Assembly: GCA_019054805.1 (NCBI GenBank)
Contig: JAHQIY010000011.1
Span: forward strand, 3,167,001-3,231,000
From: Brachionus manjavacas
Lineage: Eukaryota; Rotifera; Eurotatoria; Ploima; Brachionidae
DNA length: 64,000 bases
Direction: 5' to 3'
Part shown: piece after piece, positions 43,923 through 54,519 of the stretch
How the letters are laid out: the number at the start of each line of letters is the position of its first letter
How positions within the stretch are numbered: the first letter of the stretch is position 1
Program-made: the position numbers and the translations under genes
Notes under the pieces: generated by a model
The model's database searches: none
What the model was told of the DNA's origin: nothing
What the model saw: only the letters and a program-made list of their open reading frames with translations

Positions 43923-45281
43923 ATGAAATTTATTCAAAAAATTGCTTCTACTATTATCTTTTTTTTACTATGTTTCATTATAGTACTCAAATTTTTTGGC
44001 TCTCCGCAAAAAAATGGCTCTATTCAACAAAAAAATAGAAGCATATTCAATCGAAACAGATATCCTTTCGACTGTGAACTTATTTTACAGAATGACTCAG
44101 TCGAAATCGAAAAATCCATCAGATACCTCAACTCTTTTAATTTGAGCGAAAGCCTAATACCAGACTCAAATTTTCTTATACCAAAATCCAAATGTTCCGA
44201 GTTCAGAGACCAAAGAGGCTATGCCAGATATAACAAGTTCATACATCAAATTGAATACGACTTTCCATTAGCCTTTTCAATACTAACTTACGAAAACGTG
44301 GAGCAGTTTGAGCGCCTATTGCATTCTATTTACCGGCCTCACAACATCTACTGTGTCCATGTGGACCTGAAAAGCTCGTTTTCATTCAAACAATCAATCC
44401 AAGCGATTGTAGGCTGCTTCAACAACGTGTTCATTTCAACCAAGCTGGAGTTTATAATCTATGCGGGTTTTAGCCGACTCCAGGCTGATTTAAACTGCAT
44501 CAAAGACTTGCTGCATTTGCCCACTTTAATCTCTGACCATCATCCCAATTTGAAGAAAAAAAAAATTGTTAAATGGAAATATTTATTGAATTTGGCAAGC
44601 ACAGAATTTCCTCTAAAGACCAATTTGGAATTTGTGCGAATTTTACAGACGCTAAATGGATCGAATAGCATTTATATAAATAAGGTTCATAAGCAGATTA
44701 ATAACAGGATGAAGAAGGTATTTTTTAATGATTTTTTAAATGAGAGAATATATCCGATTAGCAGAGCTAATAATACCAGTCCGCCACATTCCATTCGTAT
44801 TGTTAAAGGCTCAGCGTACGGGATATTCGAGCGAAACTTTTTGGCAAACATATTCAGCAACAAAAAAGTGTTGGATTTTGTTGAATGGCTCAAGACTACT
44901 TACAGTCCGGATGAGTTTTTTTGGGCTAGTTTGGAATTAAATGTTCATTTGTATGAAAATAGTTCATTTAAAGATTCGCAAGCGAATTATATACATGATG
45001 TAGCAAGATTCAATGGTTGGTATGGCTCCTATGATTGTGGGGGAACATGGGTGCATAAAATATGCATTTTGTCTTTAAGGGATTTGAGTGTTTTAGTAAA
45101 AAATAGAAATTTGATTGCAAATAAGTTCAAGATTGACTTTGATCCTTTGTCCTATCAGTGCATGGAAGAATGGATTGATAAGAGAGTAGAAGAAAAATTT
45201 AATGGATCTTTTAATGACAGTGATTTTTTGGCAAATTATTGTAGTTTGTTTAAAAAAAGATCCAATTCAGTTAATTGTTAA
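43923..45281 (+). CDS. Core-2/I-branching beta-1,6-GlcNAc-transferase-like (GT14)
   Basis: An uninterrupted 452-residue frame, close to the ~400-430 residues of animal GCNT enzymes. It has a short cytosolic end (MKFIQK), a signal anchor (about residues 7-25, rich in Ile/Phe/Leu) and a lumenal GT14 domain. Family landmarks in order are FPLAFSILTYENVEQFERLL and SIYRPHNIYCVHVDLKSS (about 115-155), FIIYAGFSRLQADLNCIKDL (about 178-197), KWKYLLNLASTEFPLKTNLE (about 218-237), SAYGIFERNF, WLKTTYSPDEFFWASLE (about 325-341), YGSYDCGGTWVHKICILSLR (about 369-388) and a final Cys region. The E in SPDEFFWASL corresponds to the catalytic-base region of this family. Such enzymes add GlcNAc in beta-1,6 linkage to branch O-glycans or poly-LacNAc in the Golgi, and the acceptor cannot be read from sequence. 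Several N-x-S/T sites are present. No intron is needed. ATG at 43923 directly precedes the anchor. Confidence 0.9.
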   Translation: MKFIQKIASTIIFFLLCFIIVLKFFGSPQKNGSIQQKNRSIFNRNRYPFDCELILQNDSVEIEKSIRYLNSFNLSESLIPDSNFLIPKSKCSEFRDQRGYARYNKFIHQIEYDFPLAFSILTYENVEQFERLLHSIYRPHNIYCVHVDLKSSFSFKQSIQAIVGCFNNVFISTKLEFIIYAGFSRLQADLNCIKDLLHLPTLISDHHPNLKKKKIVKWKYLLNLASTEFPLKTNLEFVRILQTLNGSNSIYINKVHKQINNRMKKVFFNDFLNERIYPISRANNTSPPHSIRIVKGSAYGIFERNFLANIFSNKKVLDFVEWLKTTYSPDEFFWASLELNVHLYENSSFKDSQANYIHDVARFNGWYGSYDCGGTWVHKICILSLRDLSVLVKNRNLIANKFKIDFDPLSYQCMEEWIDKRVEEKFNGSFNDSDFLANYCSLFKKRSNSVNC

Positions 45282-46150
45282 TCAAAAAATTATTCTAAAG
45301 GTAGATTTCTTAGTCTGTATGTAATAATAATTTTTAAGCTAAAAAAGCATTCTTACAAAATCTATTTTATTTTGAATTCAATCAAATTATTTATTTTCTA
45401 AAAAAATATCAAATTTGAGAAAAATCTAAAGTAAATTTTAAAATAATAAAATTAAAAAAAGATTTAAGGACTCTTTGAGCAGTTGTTTAGTCGAATTTGG
45501 ATGATTTGATATGTTTGAACAGTTCTGTGCATGTTGAATTTAAGGGCTATCCAAAAAGCTTGATTTCTTAATTCTCGGCTTGGTGTGTTTTTTGAAATGG
45601 TCAAAGATAATTATTATTTATTTGTTATTAATTGAAATCTTTTGAATTAAAAATAAAATTTTTAAATCTTAAAAAGAAATGAAAAATAAAAATCTTACCT
45701 TTTTATATGTAAAAGATAGTGAAAACTAATTATCGAAAAAAATTCTTTAGTAAAATTCAGATAAATCGTTTTTTCAAAAAGCTGAAAATTTTTTTTTAAA
45801 TATTTTTTTATGTATCGTTGGCCAAAGTTAAATAAAAGCTATGTGACTTTCAGTCATTGTTGTAATTTGACATGTTTTGAAAATAAAAAATTAATTTTAA
45901 ACTAGGAATAAATCAGAATTTTTCAGAGTATTTAAGACTTCTTTAGAGTGAGTAATAAAGAGAATTCTTAGAACTGAAATTTGAACGAAAATAAGACAAA
46001 AAACGAAATCAATTAAAATTTAAATCTTATTTACTTTTCATAATTGCTTTTTTCGTCATTTAGCATTAACTGTAGAAAATTTAAAATCTTTTAAACAAGT
46101 GTTTGCCAAGACTCAGTTTTCAATCACTGCAGAATGGTCAATTTATTAGT
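45282..46150. other. 3' flank and AT-rich spacer
   Basis: An AATAAA lies near 45443 and could serve the upstream gene. No other feature recognised. Confidence 0.45.
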
Positions 46151-46151
46151 T

Positions 46152-46292
46152 ACGACAATGATTAAGCTCTCTTAACTAGCATCGATGAGTAAATCTCAGA
46201 AAATATCATTAATATTGCTAAAAAGTGTTTTTCTGAAATCATAATTTTATTGACCTAGTTAAAAAATTGTTCACATATTCCAATTTTGGTTC
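46152..46292 (+). repeat. Outer flanking repeat A, left copy
   Basis: The segment from AATGATTAAGCTCTC through ATCGATGAGTAAATCTCAG to GTTCACATATTCCAATT recurs at 59600-59735 in the same orientation at roughly 90% identity by eye. One copy lies just outside each end of the tandem duplication; there is none at the internal junction. Confidence 0.75.
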
Positions 46293-46311
46293 ACCTTTTC
46301 GTAAAAACAGC

Positions 46312-46384
46312 CCGTATAGCCGAAAGGTTTACGTGTCAGTCATGCAAGCAGAGGTTCGAGCAATCAAATCCCGCTGAGGGTGAA
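46312..46384 (+). other. tRNA-like sequence / SINE head
   Basis: TAGCCGAAAGG fits a polymerase III A-box, and AGAGGTTCGAG about 34 bp downstream fits a B-box. The following ATCCCGCTGAGGG looks like a tRNA 3' half displaced by a few inserted bases. Acceptor and D-arms do not pair well, so a functional tRNA is unlikely. It is a tRNA pseudogene or the head of a SINE. It sits directly before the first unit of the tandem duplication and is not repeated before the second. Confidence 0.35.
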
Positions 46385-46656
46385 AATTTTTCAAAATATA
46401 ATAAAATAAAATAAACTTAACTGTTAAATAAAAATAAACATAAAAAAATACTGCAACAAATTGCAAAATATTTTGTTTCATCTTTTAATTTATATTAAAT
46501 AAGAATTTTAAATAAAAGCAGAGATGAAATCTAAAACCAAACAAAAAAATACTAGATAAAATAAAAAACTAGAAATAAAATTTTTATTAAACAAAATATT
46601 ATTTTTATTGTGAATTTTTATAAAAAATTTTTATCAAGCATTTATTTGCTCCAGAG

Positions 46657-47692
46657 ATGTCAGAAAATCATAATAAACTACAAAGTTATTATCGTCGAAG
46701 TAGTCCTGTGCAAGAGCCTCTACATTCAGCACTTAGTCGTTTAATTTATTATCTATTATATGAATTAAAAAATAATAATTTCGAGATGAAAAATAATTTA
46801 CTTAAAGAATTTAACATTAACAATTTTAATGATATTTTAGATAAAACTTAAGAGAATTTAATCATAAGACTTAAAAAATTCGAATAGTTTCTAGACCTTT
46901 TGTCACAAATCAACTTAAACTAAATAATTACTTTGTAAATAATAACAATAAACAAATAAATCAAAACCTAAATGGTTAAGCAACAAATTATTTTTCTCAA
47001 AATGTATCGAATTCTACACATAAATTTAAAACTACAAATAATTATAATCTAAAATCAATACTTAGAAATTCAAGGTCTAATTCTAGACATAAAAGATCGA
47101 ATTCAAATAGAAAAAGATCCTTGTTAAATAAAAACAGTTCAAGTTTAAAACCAACAAGTAGTAGTTTAAAATAATTTAGAAGTAAATCAAAATCAATTAA
47201 AAATATACCTAATTTTAGACAAAATATAACTGAAAATGCACATTGATCTTAAAATTTTCGAACAAATGATTATGTCAATAAACCAATCTATGAAACCTTA
47301 ATTGAATTCTCGACCAAGTTATACAACTAATGTGCTTCTTCAACAACAACAACTTCAACATCCACGACACAGTGTAAATTTTCGGAAGAGATTTATTCCA
47401 ATGCCAAGCTTTTAAATAAAGAAGACTGTTCTAAAACAATTTACAAGTTAGAAAATTCCGTTTTCAGTTTTGGAAAAATTCAAACTAATCCTAAAATTCT
47501 TTTTGATGTAATTTCTCTTTTAAAACTTGGTTTTAAATTTATTCCTTTATTTTTTCAAAAAAATTTTGACTTTTTTAAAATTGTATTGAATATTATAGAT
47601 AACTCTCTTTTAGAATTCAAAGCTAGACTTTTTTTCAAATATAACAGTTTTCAGAGTTCTTATGATAAAAGAATTCTAATTAAGGATTAACA
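46657..47692 (+). pseudogene. Decayed basic/Gln-rich ORF of the unit, copy 1
   Basis: An intact start reads MSENHNKLQSYYRRSSPVQE and runs 64 codons to TAA. Protein-like sequence continues with stops and a frameshift near 46920: a basic Ser/Arg/Asn-rich part (SRHKRSNSNRKRSLLNKNSS), then TTTTSTSTTQCKFSEEIYS, then FSFGKIQTNPKILFDVISLL to ILIKD and TAA at about 47692. The basic, low-complexity middle resembles nucleic-acid-binding ORFs of mobile elements, but no family is identified. The same interruptions occur in unit 2. Confidence 0.5.
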
Positions 47693-47776
47693 CAAAAGAA
47701 ACAAAAGAAAATAGAATAAAAAAACTAAATTGGAACGTTTGTGTTTTGTAATTTCTCAATGCGGCTACGTTTACCT

Positions 47777-49456
47777 TTATATTTGTTTTACGGTAGATTT
47801 TGTTTTATTTGATGCTTTAAAATATTCTTGAGCAGTTAAGTCATTTAATTTCTCTAGCCCTTCTATATTGAAGTTGTTTACATTCGATTCTTTCTGAATA
47901 AACTCGTGAAGATGATTAGTAAAAGCATGGATGTAAGGAGTTACATCACTTCGATGATAAATTAAGAGGAAATAGTTGAGCCATGTCTCAGTTGATCTTT
48001 TAATAACATCTGCGCCCGGTGAAGGTGTATTTTTTAGGCTTGTATAAATTTGATAAAAACTTTTCCAGATTTTGTTGATTTGTGGTGCATTTTTCAATTC
48101 ATTCACAAGAAGCGTTTCATTATTTAGCTTTTCAAAGACTTTAATACGATTAGTAGCTGGTAAATTGCTCATAATTGAGTTTATGCTTTTCTTTTCAATT
48201 TTGAAAATGTTTAACTTAATACCACAGTTTTCGTTTAAATAACAAATTAATTTTGTGAGGATAGGATGTTTCATTACCGAATAACTTGAACTAGTACTAA
48301 AATTATACAAAGTAGCAAGTTCCGAAATAAAAAGCTCAAATAACACATCGCTTATTCTCAAAAAATGATGTAACAAATCAATAAGTATCTTGAATGCTCA
48401 ATGTCACTAATGATTGGATGAGTCTTATAACCAAAATGCTTATCTTTAGTATTAGATGCTTTTTAGATTACTTCTAATTGTTTTTTGAATGATCTCTTAC
48501 TGCTGCCGTCGATTAAATATAAGTTGTCTTTGTGAGTTTCACACGATAAACAAGGAAAATTAGAAGATGCGGCATAAAATCCCAGTACATTTGCTGCCAT
48601 TTTCCAGTCTGCGCAAAAATAGTATTTAATTGTATATCTTCTTTCTTGGAAATTTAAGAAGTTGAAGTTTTTAAGCGAATTCCATATTGCAGACATCCAA
48701 TTTTTTGTATTTTCGTAATCTTCGTTATCAACTTTAAATATTCCCAAAGTGTATTGTCCATTAATCCCGGCAGCCTTTTTGCCTTCATTTATAATTGAGA
48801 AACCAAAATTAATATATTTTACATTTCTTGCAATGTTTGTTCCATCAGCCGAAAATTTTATTTTAACAACCTCTTCAGTGATTGTACCATCTGTTACTAA
48901 GTTAATTATTTTTTTTCCAATTTCCAGTACTGGATTCAAGTGAAAACCATCTTCAATTGACTGGATTCCCAATTGATTATTTAATTGGTGTCTTTGCTTT
49001 TTAATCTGGTAAATCGAAGGTATTTCTGGATTGATACTATTTCTAATGTTTACATAAAATTGAACCGAAATTAAAAACCGATCTTTAGTGTATAGTAAAT
49101 GATCAATAGATAAATTATTTTCATTTTTTTCTTTTATGTCAACTTCAAAGTTCGGCTGGTTTTTCAGTCCACATAGTGCAATTTTGTGTAAAGATAAACC
49201 AAAATCAGAACAAACATTATCGCATTTGTCGAATATAGTTTTTAATCTTTTTCGATACACCAAACCTGCCTTTTATCAACATCAAAATAACTCTTTCTTT
49301 TTTGTTTTTAAAAACATCCGCTCTCAACCAGTCTTTTTCCATTTTTGATATTAGGATATTTTTTTTCGTTAATTCTTTATTTAGTTGTTCGATGTTTTCA
49401 GTTTTTTTTTTAAGTTCCGAATCTTTTAAGTCTTTGGATTTCAATAAGGTATTCAA
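47777..49456 (-). pseudogene. Transposase-like protein of uncharacterised family, copy 1
   Basis: Three abutting minus frames (49456-49217, 49263-48463, 48376-47777) make up one decayed protein of about 550 residues. An N-terminal charged coiled coil (MNTLLKSKDLKDSELKKK onward) is followed by VKIKFSADGTNIARN (about 48860), YYFCADWKMAANVLGFYAA with a CLSC pair (about 48600), a stop at 48463, HPIISDIEHSRYL, a frameshift, LLHHFLRISDVLFELFISEL (about 48350), and near the C-terminus TPYIHAFTNHLHEFI and IEGLEKLNDLTAQEYFKASN. From memory this order (ADGT, xxDWK..A...G, LHxFLRxxD, GLEKLND) matches an uncharacterised, transposon-associated protein family of cnidarians and fish. Spaced acidic residues suggest a DDE-like nuclease, which is inference. 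It is inactive because of the stops and frameshifts. Confidence 0.6.
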
Positions 49457-49665
49457 AATTTGATTTTTGAAGATGTCCGATTTGGTTGTTTTTTAAACTT
49501 ATTTCGTTGCGTAAGTGAATTTCGTCAGTATTAGTCGAATTATTGTAGTCATCAATTGAAATTGTTAAAAACCTTTTTGAGAATTTAAAAAATTTAAACC
49601 TTTAATAACAATATATAATAAAGGACAATTGTGGTTACTTATTTGAACTTATTTCTCAACTGAAA

Positions 49666-50085
49666 ATGTCTCAAAGACCGCGGAACAAAATGGGATTTTC
49701 AAAAGCGAAAAAAACCGAGATCGAAATGTTGATTAATCAAGTTAATTTTAATTTCGCAAAGCTTTTGAAATTAAACAGAAAATGTAGTCAAGTTAAACAA
49801 TGCAAAATCAACATAAGTGAACAATTGTTCTTAACATTCAAAAGAAAATACCGCTTATCAACCCGTTACAAACCAGTCCCTGTTTTTTTTAAGGATTATA
49901 ATATTATTGATCAGAGATTTTTTAATGAAGAAGATTTTAATCAAATTGATATTAAAACTTTCAAAATTAATATTTCAAAAAGTAAAAGTTTAAAAATTTT
50001 AAACAAAAATTTAGAAGAAGAAATTGTAAAAGGTGCCGCAACTATTGGTTTTCGGTTTAATGTTAATAAATGTAAAAATATATAA
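49666..50085 (+). CDS. Unknown basic ORF of the unit, copy 1 (intact frame)
   Basis: 139 codons from ATG (MSQRPRNKMGFSKAKKTEIE) to TAA. The product is Lys/Asn-rich, with a CSQVKQCKINISEQLFLTFK segment and a RYKPVPVFFKDYNIIDQRFF segment. It starts 210 bp from, and divergent to, the transposase-like gene, so the two may have shared a bidirectional promoter. The counterpart in unit 2 is frameshifted after about 75 codons. No family recognised. It may be an accessory protein of a mobile element. Confidence 0.45.
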   Translation: MSQRPRNKMGFSKAKKTEIEMLINQVNFNFAKLLKLNRKCSQVKQCKINISEQLFLTFKRKYRLSTRYKPVPVFFKDYNIIDQRFFNEEDFNQIDIKTFKINISKSKSLKILNKNLEEEIVKGAATIGFRFNVNKCKNI

Positions 50086-50399
50086 CTCTTTTTATTTTTA
50101 TAGATTTTTGTAAATTTTTTTGTATTAGTCTTGTAATGGTTTTGTAATAGTTTCCTTTTTTATTTTTTTGCATAATTTTTTTGTTTCATTTTTTTTTAGC
50201 CAATAAAATTTGGCCACTTTTTTTCAAAAAAAAATCATATTTTCAATGTGTTCGACTTGATATGGTTTATTTTGATTTAGCTCATGTTGATTCATCTTTG
50301 TAAAATACTTATTTGGCTTTGAAAAATTAATATTTTTATTTATGAAGTTTAAAAGATAAGAAAAATAATTAAAATATTTTTAATTATTTTAGGCACATT

Positions 50400-50867
50400 T
50401 ATAATAATTACATAAAAAAAATCATTAAAATTTACTTTTTTTAAAATTCCATTTAATTTTTCGTCAGTCAAAATGCCAAGTCCCAAATTTTTCAAATCAA
50501 TCGCAACGGCACAAATGTCTTCTTTTTAATAAGTTTTTGAAAAACTTTGATTCAGATCGTTAATTTTGAAAAGAAAGCAAAAAATAAATTTTTTTTCGAT
50601 AATTCATTAATTTTTGATTATAATTTTTAAGGTTCTCAGGCAAAATTATTTTTTTCTCTAATCTATCCATTATTTGAAATAAATCAAGGGTATAATCGAT
50701 ATTTGCATATTCGGCAAAGCATAATTTAGTTTATTAAAATAATTAACCAAATTTACAGCTTTTTTTACACTTTCTTCACTTGTAATATTGAAATTATTAG
50801 TTTGCTTTGTTATCGATATAATAGCCGATTCCAGTTTTGGATTTATCTTCTGGATATTTAAAATCAA
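50400..50867 (-). pseudogene. Second minus-strand ORF of the unit, copy 1
   Basis: The frame reads NIQKINPKLESAIISITKQT and SEESVKKAVNLVNYFNK, then breaks. A shifted frame continues INDLNQSFSKTY and KEDICAVAIDL. Unit 2 holds a longer open version (57547-57230). The EESVKKAVNLVNYF helix loosely recalls C-terminal helices of DUF3987-type helicase/primase-like proteins, but this is weak. Confidence 0.4.
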
Positions 50868-50929
50868 TTGTGAAAATTATTATCAATAATATCAAAAGAA
50901 ATTTGGAATTGTAAAACGAAAAAATAAAA

Positions 50930-51228
50930 AAAATTAATAAAATTATCAAAAAGTATAATTTAAAAAAAAATTAAAATTCAGCATCGCACAGATGCTTTAG
51001 ATCATTATGATCAATTTACTCTTAAGTATTTATTATAAAAGAATTAATGAATTAATAAATTCTTATTATAAAAGAATTAATGAATTAATAAACAAAAAAG
51101 AATGAAAATCTTTTTTATTTTTTTTTTAAATTAATAAAATTTGATAATTCTTTTTCAGCATCTAAATTATAGAAAGTGAATACATGTTTTCTGTTAATGA
51201 AATTAAAAGACATCCAAAAAGGATAAAA
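50930..51228. other. Segment present only in unit 1
   Basis: About 300 bp between GTAAAACGAAAAAATA and AGGATAAAAATTAAATG are absent from unit 2, with A-rich microhomology at the junction. It contains a 33-bp direct repeat (TATTATAAAAGAATTAATGA... at 51031 and 51064). Confidence 0.75.
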
Positions 51229-51862
51229 ATTAAATGAGAAATAAAAAAATTTAAAATAAAATAATTTTGCAATATTATATTTTAATAATTACACTAAGTT
51301 AGGTATGAAAATTTTTAAATATCTAATTGAAAATTGATTGATTTGATGTATTATTGTTTTTGTTCATTTTGGAATAAAGTTAGGCTGACTTGTCCAAAGA
51401 GTTGCCTTTGATATTACAAATTATTTTTAAGAATGAAATTGGCTTTCTAAACATCTTGAAAAACACAGAATCCGGGTATCTGAATAATTTTGTGAATTTA
51501 ATACCAATTGAATATAAAATACGATATTTTTAATCGATATAAATAGCATAAATATATAATAGCATAAATTTCTTCTTAAGTATTCAAAATTTTAAAGCCT
51601 TGACTTGGAGTTTTGAATGAAAATCAAAAAAAAACTGACAAATTATGTATTTCGTTTAAGACTTTTTATCAACTTTAAGTACTGAAGAAATTAAAAAATT
51701 TTGAAAATAAATTTTTTGGTTTAAGATGAGGCATTTAAATTCAAGTTAAAACTAAACTTTTACATTCAGTTATTAAGGTTCACATATTTCAAATTAGTTA
51801 AACTATTGTTCATTTTAATACAGAAAAAATTCAAAGAGGTAATGATAAAAATAAGATTTGCG

Positions 51863-52322
51863 CCATAACTCTGCCATTAGCCGGTCCCAAGCCCAGGATG
51901 AGAAAAGAGGAGGGTGGTGGCAGCCACACAATGTGGTCTTCTACGAGTCCAAAGAAGAGCTGTATGACGGGTACATAGATCTACGGGTCTTTGTCCTAGT
52001 CTTGTCGTATGAGGGTGCCGCTGGCTTCGACCATCACCCAGTATAGAATCTTAACAGAGCGAGAACTTGTTTTACAGCTGACCCTCTTTGGATAGCCGTA
52101 ACTTTGGAAGCGTTAAAGTTAAGGCATTCTCTCTTAATGAGATTGTCGCTTGGTTTGTGGTTCCAAGCTAGTCTAAACAGCTGTCGAGTTCGCAGCCTTT
52201 TAGTGCTCGGATGAGTGACGCTGTTTATGATGAACGTCCCACGTGGTTCTTAGGGGAAGACGCCGTCATAACTATGCCGTTTGCCGGTCCCAAGCCCGGA
52301 TGAAAAAATAGGAGGGTGACTT
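51863..52322 (+). repeat. GC-rich module bounded by direct repeats, copy 1
   Basis: A 0.46-kb block near 50% GC in 25% GC surroundings. Related 53-55 bp motifs bound it: CATAACTCTGCCATTAGCC + GGTCCCAAGCCCAGGATGAG at 51864 and CATAACTATGCCGTTTGCC + GGTCCCAAGCCCGGATGA at 52267, both ending ...GGAGGGTG. The CCGG...CCGG words can form a small hairpin. Both strands hold short open frames (62 codons plus; 105 codons minus in unit 2) that look incidental. I recall similar GGTCCCAAGCCCGGAT motifs from mobile-element ends but cannot name the family. Confidence 0.6.
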
Positions 52323-53399
52323 AAAACTTTTTTCTAGAATCACATGAAACACTTACTCCAAATACATTTTCCTATTATGAACTCTAAATAAGGATGGGCG
52401 TCCGATGATAATTTGTCTAATATACCAAATATTAGACAAATTTATTTAGTACTATTTGAAAATAAATTTTTTTTTCTTTATTTTTTTTAAATTTTTTTCT
52501 CGCCAAAAGCGCTTAAATAAGGAAATAATGGAACTAAAAAGAGATTTGTGGATTGACTGAGGTCTAATATATTATTGCACAGAATTTTAATAATATTTAT
52601 TCAGAAGCAAATAGATTAGGAGAAAAATTTAATTTGAGTCAAGTTTTTGTATATGTAAAAATTTTCAAAAACAGTTCCTTATATTATTAATTTTTTTTTT
52701 ATTTCGGGCTAAAACAATATTTCAAAAATGTATTTAGATTTGGCTTTTTGATTTTTATTTTGCTATCTCGAATATCTAATCAATTGGTTTGTGACATTCA
52801 AATATACATCGAAAAAAATAAACAAAAATATTTCCTATTTTTATAAATTAAAATTAAATTAAATAAAATGGGACTAGTCGGTTAGATGAACAATAGTTCA
52901 CCTATCATGAGAAAAATATTTTTTCTTGAGTTAACTGAACTATTAGTTACTATCACTAAAAAAATTAAAGGTAATTTTGAAAAAAATAATTAAATTGACA
53001 TAATTTGAGTAATAAAATAAGATTTAATAATAAAAAATTTTTTGTTTTTACTCTTTATTATTCGCCAAAAAACGTACATTACTTTGTAACTTTTTCTTGA
53101 TATCTAAAAGAGATATGGACAATTTGAAAAATTTTCAAAATGTAATAAAATAGATAATCTTAACTGTTAAATAAAAATAAACATAAAAAAATACTGCAAC
53201 AAATTGCAAAATATTTTGTTTCATCTTTTAATTTATATTAAATAAGAATTTTAAATAAAAGCAGAGATGAAATTTAAAACCAAACAAAAAAATACTAGAT
53301 AAAATAAAAAACTAGAAATAAAATTTTTATTAAACAAAATATTATTTTTATTGTGAATTTTTATAAAAAATTTTTATCAAGCATTTATTTGCTCCAGAG

Positions 53400-54433
53400 A
53401 TGTCAGAAAATCATAATAAACTACAAAGTTATTATCGTCGAAGTAGTCCTGTGCAAGAGCCTCTACATTCAGCACTTAGTAGTTTAATTTATTATCTATT
53501 ATATGAATTAAAAAATAATAATTTCGAGATGAAAAATAATTTACTTAAAGAATTTAACATTAACAATTTTAATGATATTTTAGATAAAACTTAAGAGAAT
53601 TTAATCATAAGACTTAAAAAATTCGAATAGTTTCTAGACCTTTTGTCACAAATCAACTTAAACTAAATAATTACTTTGTAAATAATAACAATAAACAAAT
53701 AAATCAAAACCTAAATGGTTAAGCAACAAATTATTTTTCTCAAAATGTATCGAATTCTACACATAAATTTAAAACTACAAATAATTATAATCTAAAATCA
53801 ATACTTAGAAATTCAAGGTCTAATTCTAGACATAAAAGATCGAATTCAAATAGAAAAAGATCCTTGTTAAATAAAAACAGTTCAAGTTTAAAACCAACAA
53901 GTAGTAGTTTAAAATAATTTAGAAGTAAATCAAAATCAATTAAAAATATACCTAATTTTAGACAAAATATAACTGAAAATGCACATTGATCTTAAAATTT
54001 TCGAACAAATGATTATGTCAATAAACCAATCTATGAAACCTTAATTGAATTCTCGACCAAGTTATACAACTAATGTGCTTCTTCAACAACAACAACTTCA
54101 ACATCCACGACACAGTGTAAATTTTCGGAAGAGATTTATTCCAATGCCAAGCTTTTAAATAAAGAAGACTGTTCTAAAACAATTTACAAGTTAGAAAATT
54201 CCGTTTTCAGTTTTGGAAAAATTCAAACTAATCCTAAAATTCTTTTTGATGTAATTTCTCTTTTAAAACTTGGTTTTAAATTTATTCCTTGATTTTTTCA
54301 AAAAAATTTTGACTTTTTTAAAATTGTATTGAATATTATAGATAACTCTCTTTTAGAATTCAAAGCTAGACTTTTTTTCAAATATAACAGTTTTCAGAGT
54401 TCTTATGATAAAAGAATTCTAATTAAGGATTAA
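53400..54433 (+). pseudogene. Decayed basic/Gln-rich ORF of the unit, copy 2
   Basis: Same start (MSENHNKLQSYYRRSSPVQE), same 64-codon first frame and same later stops as in unit 1. One extra stop appears near 54290 (TGA where unit 1 has TTA). Confidence 0.5.
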
Positions 54434-54519
54434 CACAAAAGAAACAAAAGAAAATAGAATAAAAAAACTAAATTGGAACGTTTGTGTTTTGTAATTTCTC
54501 AATGCGGCTACGTTTACCT

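Larger units (their letters stand above)
46382..53125. repeat. Tandem duplication, unit 1 (6.74 kb)
   Basis: From GAAAATTTTTCAAAATATAA at 46382 to AGATATGGACAATTT at 53125 the sequence is repeated directly as 53126-59514. Offsets are 6743 bp in the first half, 6760 bp after a 17-bp insertion in unit 2, and 6376 bp after an ~80-bp and a ~300-bp loss in unit 2. The coding relics, the divergent ORF and the GC-rich module occur once per unit in the same order. Confidence 0.95.

Noticed and set aside
46657-47692. TAA/TAG codons inside an otherwise protein-like frame, suggesting reassigned stop codons
   Set aside because: The frame also shifts near 46920 and contains TGA. All other genes in the window use TAA/TGA as true stops with the standard code. 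Decay explains it.
51858-52046. 62-codon plus-strand frame in the GC-rich module, identical in both units
   Set aside because: The identity follows from recent duplication. The frame has no family resemblance and overlaps other open frames on both strands, so it is not called as a gene.
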